A stretch of DNA of 64,000 nucleotides from Myxocyprinus asiaticus. Taxonomy: Eukaryota > Chordata > Actinopteri > Cypriniformes > Catostomidae. Both the position numbers and the translations under genes were made by a program. Under the pieces are notes generated by a model. It did not search any database. It was not told the DNA's origin and was given only the letters and a program-made list of their open reading frames with translations. The DNA lies in the NCBI RefSeq assembly GCF_019703515.2, contig NC_059348.1:24724156-24788155 (forward strand). The letters are read 5' to 3'. This document shows positions 20,988-31,690 of the stretch, one piece after another (the stretch's first letter is position 1; each line of letters begins with the position of its first letter).

Positions 20988-22995
20988 TTGTTCCCTGGGT
21001 CACATACCCGGTGCGCACGGCCGTCATCACGACCACCATCCACCATTCCATTTTGGCAGGTTTGGCGCTCTAGCGGTGGTCTCCCCGCCCAGCTGTGGCA
21101 CAAATCCGCCCCCGATGTGATGGTCCCCACGGGTCACGAGGACAGGCCTCTTCCTCCCCCGTCCCAGGCTGCTCTGGGGGTGGTCACAAGGAGCCAGGTA
21201 AGTGCTTCGATGTCCCTGAACTCAGCTTGGCCACGACACGGCGTGGCACCTCAGACTCCGCCCCGTCGTGAGGCCCCACCCATCGGTACGTCTGAAGAGA
21301 TTGTCCCCTTGGTCCCCCTCGCCCGGAGCTTGGACATGTGGTTTGTGCTTTCCAACCCATCGCAATGGCTGGTCCGGACCGTCCGACTCGGCTACGCAAT
21401 TCAGTTCACCAGGCGTCCGCCCAGTTTCAGCGGTGTCCACTTCACCTCGGTGAAGGGCGAGAACGCCACTACCTTGCATGGGGATATCGCTACCCTCCTA
21501 CGGAAGGGTGCGATAGAGCCTGTCCCTCCGGCCGAGATGAAGAAGGGACTTTACAGCCCCTACTTCATTGTACCAAAGAAAGGCGGTGGGTTGCAGCCAA
21601 TCTTGGAACTGCGAGTACTGAACTGGGCTTTACACAGACTCCCGTTCAAGATGCTGATGCAAAAACGCATTCTAGCGAGCGTCCGGCATCAAGATTGGTT
21701 CGCGGCGGTAGACCTGAAGGATGCGTACTTCCACTTCTCGATTCTACCTCGACACAGACCCTTCCTGGGATTTGCATTCGAGGGTCGGGCGTATCAGTAC
21801 AAGATCCTCTCTTTCAGCCTGTCCTTGTCCCCTCGCATCTTCACGAAGGTCGCAGAGACAGCCCTTGCCCCGTTAAGGGAAGTGGGCATTCGCATCCTCA
21901 ACTATCTCGACGATTGGCTAATCCTATAGCTCACTCTTGGGATGTGTTGTGTGCACACAGGGACCTGGTGCTCTTGCGCCTCAGCCGACTAGGGCTTCGG
22001 GTCAACTGGGGAAAGAGCAAGCTCCTCCCGGTTCAGAGCATCTCTTTTCTCGGCTTGGAGTTGGACTCAGTCTCGATGACGACGCGCCTCACGAACGAGC
22101 GCGCACAGTCGGTGCTGACCTGTTTGAAGGCATTCAGACAGAAGACAGCGGTTCCACTTAAACTGTTTCAGAGGCTCCTGGGGCATATGGCATCCTCAGC
22201 GATGGCCACTCCGCTCGGGTTGATGCATATGAGACTGCTTCAGCACTGGCTCCAGACTCGAGTCCCGAGATGGGCATGGCACCGCGGGACACATCGCGTG
22301 GCCATCACGCCGGTCTGTCACCGCCTCTTCTGCCCTTGGACGACCTCACATTTCTACGGGCAGGCGTTCCCCTAGAGCAGGTCTCCAGGCGTGTCGTGGT
22401 TATGGCAGATGCCTCCAAAATGGGCTGTGGCGCTGTATGCAATGGGCACACAGCTGCCAGCTCCTGGACGGGCACGCGGCTGTGTTGGCACATCAACTGC
22501 CTCGAGATGTTGGCAATTCTGCTCGCCCTGTGGAGGTTTCGGCCATTGATCCAGGGCAAGCATGTGTTAGTTCGGACAGACAACACAGCAACGGTGGCAT
22601 GCATCAACTGTCAAGGCGGTTTACGCTCCCGTTGTATGTCACAACTCGCCGCCGTCTCCTCCTCTGGAGTCAGCAGCACCTCAAGTCGCTGTGAGGCACT
22701 CACATCCCGGGCGACCTCAACACTGCAGCGGACGCGCTGTCACGACAGGTTACCCTCAGGGGAGAGTGGAGACTCTGTGCAAGGTCAGGGAGGACGAGGA
22801 GCAGGTCATCCTGGTAGCACCCTACTGGCCCACCCAGATGTGGTTCTCGGACCTCACGCTCCTCGCGACAGCCCCCCTTGGCGAATTCCCCTGAGGAAGG
22901 ACCTTCTTTCTCAGGGGCGGGGCACCATCTGGCACCCGCGACCAGACCTCTGGAATCTCCATGTCTGGCCCCTGGACGGGACGTGGAAGACTTAA
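20988..22995 (+). pseudogene. DIRS reverse transcriptase and RNase H, copy 1 (frameshifted)
   Basis: The polymerase fingers and palm are visible: SPYFIVPKKGGG, FAAVDLKDAYFHF with the first catalytic Asp, and NYLDDWLIL with the catalytic Asp pair near 21905. A stop at 21927 is bypassed in another frame, which carries the thumb (VNWGKSKLLPVQSISFLGLE). A third frame from 22270 holds the RNase H: VVVMADASKMGCGA, HINCLEMLAILLAL and VRTDNTATVACI, which give the D, E and D metal ligands. Relative to copy 2, about 210 bp is missing after 22770. Reverse transcription of the element RNA is the family role; this copy cannot make the whole protein. Confidence 0.88.
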
Positions 22996-23995
22996 GTGGC
23001 CTACCACCCGCGGTGATAGGCACGATCACTCAGGCTAGGGCCCCGTCTATGAGGCGCCTGTATGCCTTGAAGTGGCGTCTGTTCGCTAAGTGGTGTTCTT
23101 CCCGACACGAAGACCCCCAGAGATGCGCAGTCGGATCGGTGTTTTCCTTCCTGCAGGAGAGGTTGGAAGGGCAGCTGTCCCCCTCCACCTTGAAGGTGTA
23201 TGTAGCCGCTATAGCGGCACACCACGACACAGTGGATGGTAAGTCCTTAGGGAAGCACGACCTGATCATCAGGTTCCTGAGAGGCGTCAGGAGGTTGAAT
23301 CCCTTCAGACCGCGCCTCATTCCCTCATGGGATCTCTCTGTAGTTCTTCAGGGTCTACAGGGAGCCCCCTTTGAGCCCCTGCAGTCAGCTGAGCTTAAGG
23401 CACTCTCTTTGAAGACTGCCCTCCTGACTGCGCTCACTTCCATCAAGAGGGTAGGAGACCTGTAAGCGTTCTCTGTCAGCGAAACGTGCCTGGAGTTCGG
23501 TCCGGGCTACTCTCACGTGATTCTGAGACCCCAACCGGGCTATGTGCCCAAGGTTCCCACGACCTCTTTTAGGGATCAGGTGGTGAACTTGCAAGTGCTG
23601 CCCCAGGAGGAGGCAGACCCAGCCCTGACATTGCTGTGTCTGGTGTGCGCTTTATGCATCTATTTGGGTCGTACGCAGAGCTTTAGAGTCTCTGAGCAGC
23701 TCTTTATCTGCTTTGGTGGACAGCAGAAAGGAAGCGCTGTCTCCAAGCAGAGGATCGCCCACTGGCTCATTGATGCCATAGCAATGGCATATCACGCTCA
23801 GGACGTGCCGCCCCCGGCAGGGCTACGAGCCCATTCTACCAGGAGTGTGGTGACCTCCTGGGCCTTGACCAGTGGCACCTCTCTAACAGACATTTGCAGA
23901 GCAGCGGGCACAAGCAGGGAAGTCCGGGAAAGCTGGCCAGGTGTATCGCTTGCGCATAGTGCCTTTCAACTCCCCTGAGCTGAAGACATGCACTG
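22878..23995 (+). pseudogene. DIRS tyrosine recombinase, copy 1
   Basis: The recombinase joins the circular DNA intermediate to the genome. The N-terminal core-binding part is clear (MRRLYALKWRLFAKWC, STLKVYVAAIAAHHD). The catalytic arginine region KRVGDL is followed at once by a TAA stop (23463-23465), after which the frame resumes. The second catalytic box is LRAHSTRSVVTSWAL, with His and Arg. A tyrosine in a VYRLR context occurs just downstream in another frame and is the candidate nucleophile, implying one more frameshift. It overlaps the end of the polymerase frame, as is usual in DIRS elements. Copy 2 and copy 3 lack this gene entirely. Confidence 0.85.
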
Positions 23996-24365
23996 TTGAC
24001 TCCCAGTAGTGTTCACAAACTGTGTTCCCTGGATGACTTCCTCCGAGCCCTGTGGCAGACGAGTTTGTGGAGAAACTCGCTGCCGGCTCAGTACATGTGC
24101 TAACTAAGCCCTGTACTGGGATAGGTGCTCTGCATGTGTTGGTTCCCCATAGGTAACCCCATGCGATGTATATCTTCCGCTAATTCGTTTCCCTGTTGGT
24201 AAACTGCGTCTTCCTTGGGCAGAGGCCCCTCTGCCCCAATCACCATGTTTGTAGAAACTCCTCCCCCGTAGGGTAGGACCTACCTTGGGATTTCTTCACA
24301 TGACATACTTCCGACAAAGCTCGGCAAGACAATGTGATGTATTTCCACTCAAAATACCCGCCGAA

Positions 24366-24380
24366 CCCCCCCCCCCCCCC
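24366..24380. repeat. poly(C) run in the 3' non-coding part of DIRS copy 1
   Basis: Fifteen C residues precede a GGGCGGGGTGTGGTC motif. Copy 2 has the equivalent run at 48911-48926, so the tract is an inherited family feature. The surrounding 23996-24701 is GC-rich and non-coding. Confidence 0.8.
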
Positions 24381-24701
24381 ACTCCCTCTGGGCGGGGTGT
24401 GGTCTCCGCGGTGTCTTCCCCATGGGAGTGACCTGGTGGCCCCAGTCGGTTAACAAATTTCACTCTTTTTTTTGGGGAGAGAAAAAAAAGAGAGGATAAG
24501 AGGCTAGCCTGGACTGGGCTAGCCTGTCTCTATCCTTTTGGGCAGTCAACTTGTCCCTGAAGGGCCGTTCGACACTCATAACAGCGTTGGGGGAGGTTAC
24601 GTGTCAGCCTGGTGTGCTGGCCATGAGGCACACAGTGGTCTGCCCATCACACACCGCCAGTTCACATAACACAGTTCAGCCAGTTGTGGCGTTTCGTATA
24701 G

Positions 24702-24815
24702 GGACCTCTAGTGTCACTACATCGACACAACGTCGAGTGAGTGACAGGTAGGGAACGTCCTGGTTACTTGCGTAACCTCTGTTCCCTGATGGAGGGAATG
24801 AGACGCTGTGTCCCT
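24702..24815 (-). repeat. internal complementary region of DIRS copy 1
   Basis: Read in reverse, this segment equals the element's right end joined to its left end. The part with GTCGAGTGAGTGACAGGTAGG complements the left terminus, and GTCCTGGTTACTTGCGTA complements the right terminus, with AAC (24754-24756, inverse of GTT) at the join. In the DIRS-1 replication model this serves as the template that aligns the ends during circle formation. Confidence 0.9.
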
Positions 24816-24862
24816 CCTGCCACAATGCTGGACTACCCACTGAAATGGCCTGGACCTTGTCT

Positions 24863-25040
24863 CGGCTCCTCAGCACAAAACCTGAATGAGTGGTTGAATA
24901 CCAGCTCCTTTTATACCCGTATGTTCGGGGGAGTGGTATGCAAATACCACTTGCCAATTTTCATTGGCCTTTTATCAAAGACAAGAGGTGTTTCGGGCTC
25001 CCAAGAGTGACCCCTAGTGTCACTACATCGACACAACGTC
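24863..25040 (-). repeat. right inverted terminal repeat of DIRS copy 1
   Basis: Inverse of 19013-19188, including TATAAAAGG (24907-24915 on this strand), ATGCAAAT (24938-24945) and CCAAT (24963-24967). The promoter module therefore points inward from both ends, so antisense transcription of the element is possible. Confidence 0.88.
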
Positions 25041-26027
25041 TCGTTCCCTCCATCAGGGAATGGAGGCTACGCAAGTAACCAGGACGTTTCCCCACTCTTG
25101 TGGTACCTGTGATTACTATGACCTTCCTACAAACACTAGAGTTAAAATATGATTCTCTTAATTTTAAAGATTGCTGGCTTCTCTTCAGAAAGTGTGGTTA
25201 CCGGCCACATGGTCTGTTGCTATGTTGAAATGCTGAAAAAGTCCCTCTCTGTGCACTAATGCAGGCACATTGCGTAAAACAACGCAACGTTATTCTTCTT
25301 GAGTCAGATCAGCACGGCGTGTTATGATTGGTGGATTAAAAGCTCAATGTGATTGGCTAAAGAGGACTCCAAAAAATTAATAAACAGCAACACATAAATC
25401 CAAAGCAATCCACACACGTGATGATTTGCAAATGCAGATTCAACAATCCATGAATAAATGTAACAACATTCAACAAATATTTTATGCAAATGAATTCAAT
25501 AACTTGATAGATACATATTTGTGAAAGCATTTTGAATTTATTAAAGTGAGATTTTGAATTTATTAAAGTGTGATCAATGTACCTTCAGTTGACACCTTGT
25601 TCCTATTTTGACTCCAGCCACTTTATTACCTCTGTCCAATTCAAATTAAATTATTTATATCATAAGTGTGAATGTTTTGCTATGGATTTTATTCATTATA
25701 TATTTAAATAACTTCCGTCCATTATATCAAAGCCAGCTCGTGATGTTTCTCGTCTCTTTTATGCAAATTTATTTTATTTTTTTTACTCACCTTCATCATT
25801 CTAAACTCGTATGAATTTCAGACATAAGTGCTAAAAATAACACAAGTTATCACATAAATAATGTGAGCCACTGTGAATGAGCCTCTCTCATTGTGCTAAG
25901 GAATGCACAACAGGCTTCATGATTTACACAGCAAAATGACTAAGACTATCAAATGCATATAGAAGACTTGGAATATGATGCCTGAGTCACATGGACTTCT
26001 TTTATCATATTTTTGGGTTCTTTTTTA

Positions 26028-27497
26028 CAACCCCCAATTCCCAAAAAGTTGGGACAGTATGAAAAATTACAATAAAAACAAAAAGGAGTAATTTGTAAAT
26101 TTATTTTGACTTGTATTCAAACAAAAACAGTGTAAAGACAACATACTTCATGTTTTACCTAATCAACTGCATTGCTTTTTAAAGTTATACGTTATTTCGG
26201 AAATGAATGCCTGCGACACATTCCAAAAAAGCTGAGATGGGCAATTTAGGACTAATAACAATCTGATGAGTTGAAATAACAAGGTGATATGAATCAAGTG
26301 ATGTTAAACAGGTGAAGCAATTGGTTATAGTATGTAAGAAGCCTCCAAAAATGCCTAGTCCTTCATGAGCAAGGATGGGTTGAGGCCAATTTGCCAACAT
26401 ATGTGGCAGCAAATAATCCAGCACTTTCAGAACAATGTTCCTCAAAGACAGATTGGTAGGATTTGGGGCATTTCATCCTCTACAGTGCACAATATGGTTA
26501 AAAGTTTAAAGGGATCTGGTAAAATCTCAGTGCGTAAAGGGCAAGATGAAAACCACTTCTAAATGTGCGTGATCTATGATCCCTAAGATGTCACTGTCTT
26601 AAAAATCGTCATGCGTCTGCAATGGATATCATGACATGGGCTCGGGAATATTTCAGTAAACCTTTGTCAGTCAACACTCTTCGCCGCTGTATCCACAGAT
26701 GCAAGTTAAGACTTTACTATGCAAAGCAGAAGACAAACATCAATGCTGTCCAGAAGCGCTGCCAACTTCTCTGGGCTCGGTCTCACCTGAGATGGAAAGC
26801 AGAACAGTGGAATCATGTTTTGTGGTCTGACGAGTTCACATTTCAAATAGTTTTTGGAAAATACAGCCATTGTGTTCTCTGGGCCAAAGAGAAAAAGGGC
26901 CATCCAAGCTGTTAACAGCATCAGGTCCAAAAGCCAGTGTCTGTCATGGTATGGGGGTGTCATTGCCCACGGCATGGGTAACTAGCACATCTGTGAGGGC
27001 ACCATTAATGCAGAAAGATATGTACAAATTTTGGATTCATAGGCTGCCATCCAGATGCCATTTTTTCCTGGGACGTCCCTGCTTTTTCCAGCAGGACAAC
27101 GCCAAACCACATACTGCCTGGATTACAGGTGCATGGCTGCGTAAGCAGAGAGTGTGGGTGCTAGACTGGCCTGTCTGCAGTCCTGACCCGTCTCCAACTG
27201 AGAATGTGTGGCGCATTATGAAGCGCAAAATATGGCAAGGAAGGCCCCGTAAAATTGAGCAGTTGAAGACCTGCATAACGAATGAAAATGCTCGACTGTC
27301 CTAACTTTTTTGGGGCATGTTGTAATCATCTGATTTGAAATGAGTGTATATTTAAAAAACAAAACAAAAAAAAAATAATTAAATAATGTGTTGTAGTGCT
27401 TTCAATACAGCACAGGGTGAATAGAATTTACTAATTACTCCTTTTTGTTTTTATTGTCATTTTGCATACTGTCCCAACTTTTTTTAAATTGGGGTTG
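26028..27497 (+). mobile_element. Tc1-type transposon with CAACCCC ends
   Basis: Inverted repeats of at least 75 bp begin CAACCCC and contain AAAGTTGGGACAGTATG at both ends. TA flanks both sides (26026-26027 and 27498-27499). The length of 1470 bp fits Tc1. The interior on the plus strand encodes a decayed transposase. A second, truncated copy of the same family is at 41908-43197. Confidence 0.92.
26365..27304 (+). pseudogene. Tc1 transposase spread over three frames
   Basis: The N-terminal helix-turn-helix is in the first frame (QRQIGRIWGISSSTVHNMV). The middle, with the first catalytic aspartate (VLWSDEFTFQ), is in the second frame from 26622. The C-terminal part with CFFQQDNAKPHTA and SPDPSPTENVW (second Asp and Glu) is in the third from 26870. 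At least two frameshifts separate them, so no active protein is made. Order and spacing match a complete Tc1 transposase of about 340 residues. Confidence 0.87.
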
Positions 27498-28516
27498 TAA
27501 GTGAGCCACTATCACTGCCATTGTTTTGAAAAGATGGACCATGATATTCATGAAAACATCTAATTTTGTATTCCACATAAGAAAGTCCTACAAATTTGGA
27601 ACAACATGAAGGTGAGTAGATTATGACAGAATTTAAATTTCTGGGTGAGCTATTCCTTTAATCATCTTTTGCAGTTTCTGCAATTATTACATTAACAATT
27701 GAATTCTTATATCAACAGATTTCCATTGAAAATAAAGCTGGATGCATAGTTATACACTGATTGTACTGTTTGGTCTAGAACACAGAAGGGCTATCAGTGA
27801 ATATAATACATATCTAAGGCAGTAATATATGAAACTAAGGACTCATTTGAAGTCACAGAAGATGATGTAAAGTAATCCATTCTTCACTGATGCCAAAAAT
27901 CTTGTCTGCTACAGACAATATCACACAAAAGAAGGTCCTATAAATATAAATCAAGCTGGGAGGGAAACTACTTTGGTCTGCAGAAAACAATATGTGACTG
28001 ATTTCAGTACCATGGATAGCTACTATAAGCTGTACATGCACTTACGACTGTAATATACACCAGAGATTTTCAACCGGAGGGATAGCAGATCTGGTCTGAT
28101 AGGGTCATGTACAGAAGGGAAAAACAATACTGAATGCAAATGATAAAATGCAACAAATTATATAATTGTGTATAACTAAGATAAAATAAGCAAAAATAAG
28201 CTAAATAAATAGGATAAAAGGAGATGAAAAAGCTTCAAATATCTTTTGTCGTTGAAGTCAAAGACTCAGCATCCAATTAAACTCTACAGTGTTTTGGCAC
28301 AATACTGTTAAGTGACAAGCTTTCATCCTTAAATAATGAACAAAACTATGCACTTTAAAAGAAAACACAACCCACATTGAACAGAGATTACGGGTTTGGT
28401 ATTGAGTTGGGTCGCCACTTGTCCAATGTAAAATCAGGGCTCTAAATCAAAACTAGTCGAGAAGAAATGTACATCATATCCAAAGAAATTCAATGCTATA
28501 GCTTAAAAGTTGGCAT

Positions 28517-28820
28517 TAAAGGGATAGTTCACCACAAAACAGAATATTCTGTCATAATTTCCTCAACTTTGTTCCAAAGCCATGACTTTCTTCTTTAGAT
28601 CACTGGAGCATATGTTAGCACTATGACAGCCTCTGTCACAGTTCACTTTTAATTTTATGGAAAAAAGATTCAATAAAAGTGAAAGGTGACTGAGACTAAT
28701 ATACTGTCTAATACTCCTTCTGTCCTCCAAAGGAGACAGAAAGTCATACAGGTTCAGAACATAATGATGGTGAGTATATGATGACAGAATTTAAATTTTT
28801 GGGTGAATGATACTTTTAAT
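28517..28820. repeat. palindromic short inverted-repeat element (Angel-like)
   Basis: The left end AAAGGGATAGTTCACC and CTGTCATAATTTCCTC mirror the right end, which includes GATGACAGAATTTAAA and TTTTTGGGTGAATGATAC. The element has about 300 bp, no coding, and the end consensus of a foldback family very abundant in cyprinids. Related copies in this window are at 50950-51015, 51621-51878, 57041-57785 and 58478-58740. The family name is from memory. Confidence 0.65.
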
Positions 28821-29273
28821 TTTAAGCAGACAGTAGTACAGAAAAACATGTAGTTCAGATTCTGCACTACCTGGATCAAAACAATGCCACACTTCAGATT
28901 CCCAAAGTTCTCCTTTGCTCTCAGTGAGAGAAATTAGCATATTTACATTTTTGTAAGTCTGATTTGTGCCTTTGCAAGATGTAAATGACTTTCCCCCCTG
29001 ACAGTGCTGTGTCCAGACAGAGCTGCATAAGCCCAATATGCCATACGCTCCAGGGTTCAGAGAGAGGGCCAAGCTCTCTGGTTAAATACCCAACAGTATG
29101 GGGCTGCAATCATACATTTATGTACCGCTGCACAATTTCCTACTTATTCTCATACAATCAACGAGCCCACCCCCTGTTCCTCACTGTATAAGTTGCAAAG
29201 AGCAACATACAGATGGGGAAAAGAAGAAGGGGGCGATCAAGACTGAGAGACATGGAAAAATAAATAGGAGGAA

Positions 29274-29293
29274 AAGAGAGAGAGAGAGAGAGA
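29274..29293. repeat. GA microsatellite
   Basis: About ten GA units followed by an imperfect purine-rich stretch to 29345. No associated gene. Confidence 0.85.
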
Positions 29294-29434
29294 CAGACAC
29301 ACAGACGGAGAGAGACCCAGCAATAGAGAGAGCACGAGAGAGCGTGTGGCAAACTGTGATTAAATGATATTGCCTTGTGTTAGTTCACACAGAGGTTAGC
29401 TGCCATGAGGCAGCAGACTGTGATTAGCTTCATT

Positions 29435-29444
29435 TGTGTGTTTA

Positions 29445-29478
<34 letters not shown>

Positions 29479-29494
29479 TGTGTGTGTGTGTGTG
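29435..29494. repeat. TG microsatellite, about 60 bp
   Basis: Nearly perfect TG repeat with one TA interruption at about 29471. Alternating purine-pyrimidine tracts of this length can adopt Z-DNA and are usually length-polymorphic. Confidence 0.92.
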
Positions 29495-30117
29495 AGGGGC
29501 TCGTTTAGAGCCTCTGCAGGAGCACAATGGCTTTGTGTCCTGTTTGAGGGGAAACAGCTCCTGCTCCCCACACAACCATAATGAAGCTGAAGGGAAATCA
29601 CAATGTTTGCCATTAGATGCCTCCTGATCTGCTCTGTATATTTTTCTGCATTTTATTATCTTGTGAAGCTGATGGGATCTCCCTGCTGAAAAAAACACCA
29701 GTTTAGACCAGCTTGGGAGTGGAGATGTGGCCAGACAGGTAGTACACATATGCAAGGACACGTATGTTTGCACTGCGCTTGTGTCATTTCCCCACTTCTG
29801 CCTAAACTTTTCTTATACTTATCCGCTGACTTCTCAATAAATGTGCCAAAATTCCAAAATATAACTCTAAGATGTTCAGTTTGGTAAAGATTGTCTGTTA
29901 CTGAAACAAGTTGGTAAACATAAGTGTTATTAAAACACATATAAAAAGTTGATACATATAATAATCAAAAGCTTTTGAACTTTTGAGAAAAGGTCCACAC
30001 AGAAAATATGAGATTCAAAATTACATTTAAACCTTGAAATAACCAAAAGGTTTTAGCATTTTGGACAATTAAAAACAAAGAAATGACATATTGTGACATA
30101 ATGACCTCCTTCCCTGA

Positions 30118-30540
30118 GGTCAGCGACACCCTGCTCTTTAAATCAGCTGCCCTTCCTAGGCTCCCGATGGGAGTGGGCAGGAGAGAGAAGGGGCGCAGTG
30201 CCCGGCGCAAATTAAATGCGATGCCCAGGACTGGAGCACGTGTTGTGGTCGACAGGCAGGATGCTGTGCGGCTATTCCCCTCACATGCCACGGTCCAGGG
30301 AAGCCGAGCCGCTCTGGAGAAGCCGCCACCCCTCACAACACGGTCCACGGAGGGGTAGCGCGTCACGGCCACTGGTCCTGGCCTATTATATCTGGACCTA
30401 ACCCTGTCCTTCACATAGTCATAGCCCACTGCAAGGATGTCAGATTCCCCTGTTTGGGACATTATCCCCATGGAAACTTTATATTCTCCCTTTTTGGTGT
30501 TTTATTATTTTAAATAAATGCCTCACTGAGGCCTGACGCC
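30118..30540. repeat. GC-rich block, possible old retroelement or LTR fragment
   Basis: This 400-bp block is much more GC-rich than the surrounding intron. It contains a short internal duplication (on the minus strand GTGGACCGTGTTGTGAGGGG, and again TGGACCGTGGCATGTGAGGG). It is followed by AAATAAATGCCTCACTGAGG. The composition and signal-like AATAAA suggest a retroelement end, but no partner terminus or duplication was found. Confidence 0.35.
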
Positions 30541-30570
30541 ACACCCAGTGTGTCTGACTCTTAATCACTA

Positions 30571-30573
<3 letters not shown>

Positions 30574-30618
<45 letters not shown>
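30574..30618. repeat. TA microsatellite
   Basis: About 22 TA units. It adjoins the GC-rich block at 30118-30540 and may mark its insertion border. Confidence 0.92.
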
Positions 30619-30620
<2 letters not shown>

Positions 30621-31084
30621 CTACGCCCAAATCTACGCCCTTGATAGTGTAATGAAAACCAAGCAGCGCAACACTGAGAGCTGCAAAACAATCTCCTCCG
30701 CGGTGAGGGGGCACTGAGTGCTTCCAGGAAAAACAGAGCAACATATCTACAGTACATAGGCGAGAAGATTGATGGCAAACAGCAAGTGGATTGTAGCGTT
30801 AAAGCTTGTCGAATTTGCTAAACAACAGCATCATGTCCCAGTGCTACAATACATCAAACATGTCGCTTAATTTACGCCGACATCACCGCGCCAATCGGTG
30901 GATTTGCGATGCAGAAACACAGCAGAAGCAAAGTTGCATTTAACAGCCAGCATCTCCCAGCCAACACGGAGTATGACACTAAGCAAGATGCTCGTAAGTA
31001 ACATAAACAAGCTTAATTAAAAATCTGACAATGTAAGAAACCTGCGATTACATGACACTTGTTTGTAACACACAAAGGACGGGC

Positions 31085-31305
31085 AAGAAGGAGGTGGGAA
31101 CCGGCTGAACAGTAAACATAAATTTTAATGGTAAACTTAAACCAACATAAACAAATGTGCAGCACGGCTGCGTACGTCTATCTCTCTCTCTCTCGATCCG
31201 GTGTCTCCGGCCGTCCCTTTATCTCGCTCTCCCGCCGATCAGCTGATTCAGCACCGGCCGTGCTACATCACGGCCTGGCCACGCCCTCCTCCTTGTCACA
31301 CTGTT
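31085..31305 (-). repeat. GC-rich dispersed repeat, also at 43197-43300
   Basis: On the minus strand it begins GTGTGACAAGGAGGAGGGCG and continues with GCTGAATCAGCTGATCGGCG and GAGAGCGAGATAAAGGGACG. The plus-strand sequence at 43197-43300 is a shorter copy of the same opening. I recognise the sequence as a recurrent fish interspersed repeat but cannot name the family. Confidence 0.6.
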
Positions 31306-31494
31306 ATTCTCTGCTTTTGACGCTGAAGTGTAAATGGATATGAACACAATGCTTGCGCACATGTTATAAGCTGGTAATAATGGAGGTAAAGTTTACATGC
31401 AAAGTGAAACGGGGAAGAGGCCAAAAAAATTACATGTGGTGATCGGTTTTTGCTTTAAGCCGCTAAATAATATTGGATTATGTACATATATCGT

Positions 31495-31690
31495 AAAACC
31501 AGAGGTCAGGTTCCTCTCAAGTTTTTTTTTTCACCACTAAATAACATTCAAAGAAGTTTTTCCTTGCTACAGTCACTTTAGCTTGATCACTGGGGGCTTT
31601 CAGACATTAAGGCATGATTTTCTATAAAGCTGCTTTAAAACAACTTGTATTGTTAAAAGTGATATACAAAAATAAATTAGTGTAGACAAA
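31495..31690. repeat. degenerate fish retroposon-like tail
   Basis: Contains GGTTCCTCTCAAG, AGTTTTTCCTTGCTACAGTC, TATAAAGCTGCTTT and a GTGATATACAAAAATAAA end, all phrases of a very common teleost interspersed repeat. No target duplication was found. Confidence 0.5.

Larger units (their letters stand above)
18994..25088 (+). mobile_element. DIRS-type tyrosine-recombinase retrotransposon, copy 1
   Basis: This 6.1-kb element has the full DIRS layout: left inverted terminal repeat (19013-19188), gag-like region, reverse transcriptase with RNase H, tyrosine recombinase, internal complementary region (24702-24815) and right inverted terminal repeat (24863-25040). Both insertion points show GTT (18991-18993 and 25086-25088), and there is no longer target duplication, as expected for recombinase-mediated insertion. 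The uninterrupted target is preserved at 14881-14900 in the other arm of copy A. The open frames are broken by frameshifts and stops, so it is not autonomous now. It lies in dpyd intron 16 in the opposite transcriptional orientation. Confidence 0.93.
14262..25545. mobile_element. large head-to-head palindromic transposon (copy A), heavily interrupted
   Basis: The left arm (14262 to about 15955) is repeated in inverted orientation from about 16903 to 25545. The right arm is broken by an insertion at 17093-18480 and by the DIRS element at 18994-25088. Pairings include 14431-14900 with 25089-25545, 14885-15095 with 18780-18990, 15480-15735 with 18486-18755, and 15735-15955 with 16903-17092. The left terminus TGGAGCCAGAATGATCTC follows a TA and is the same as the termini of copy B (33877-35779). 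The right terminus is lost about 165 bp short. Each arm carries a decayed transposase-like fragment. TA flanking and the THAP domain of copy B suggest an ISL2EU-like group, but this is not certain. Confidence 0.75.
27500..30117. other. dpyd intron 16, no gene; small repeats
   Basis: A fragment of a palindromic cyprinid repeat lies at 27600-27660 (AGAATTTAAATTTCTGGGTG) and a fuller copy at 28517-28820. A TG microsatellite and a GA run are listed separately. Otherwise nothing is recognisable; the open frames around 29000-29400 derive from simple repeats. Confidence 0.5.

Noticed and set aside
19659..23029. Minus-strand and alternate-frame open frames across the DIRS elements as genes
   Set aside because: They overlap clearly assigned gag, polymerase and recombinase frames, and arise from high GC content.
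18991..25088. An LTR retrovirus or gypsy element
   Set aside because: Terminal repeats are inverted, there is a tyrosine recombinase instead of a DDE integrase, no protease was seen, and there is no 4-6-bp target duplication.
28985..29773. Open frames rich in Thr-His or Arg-Glu
   Set aside because: They are translations of TG and GA microsatellites and show no family resemblance.
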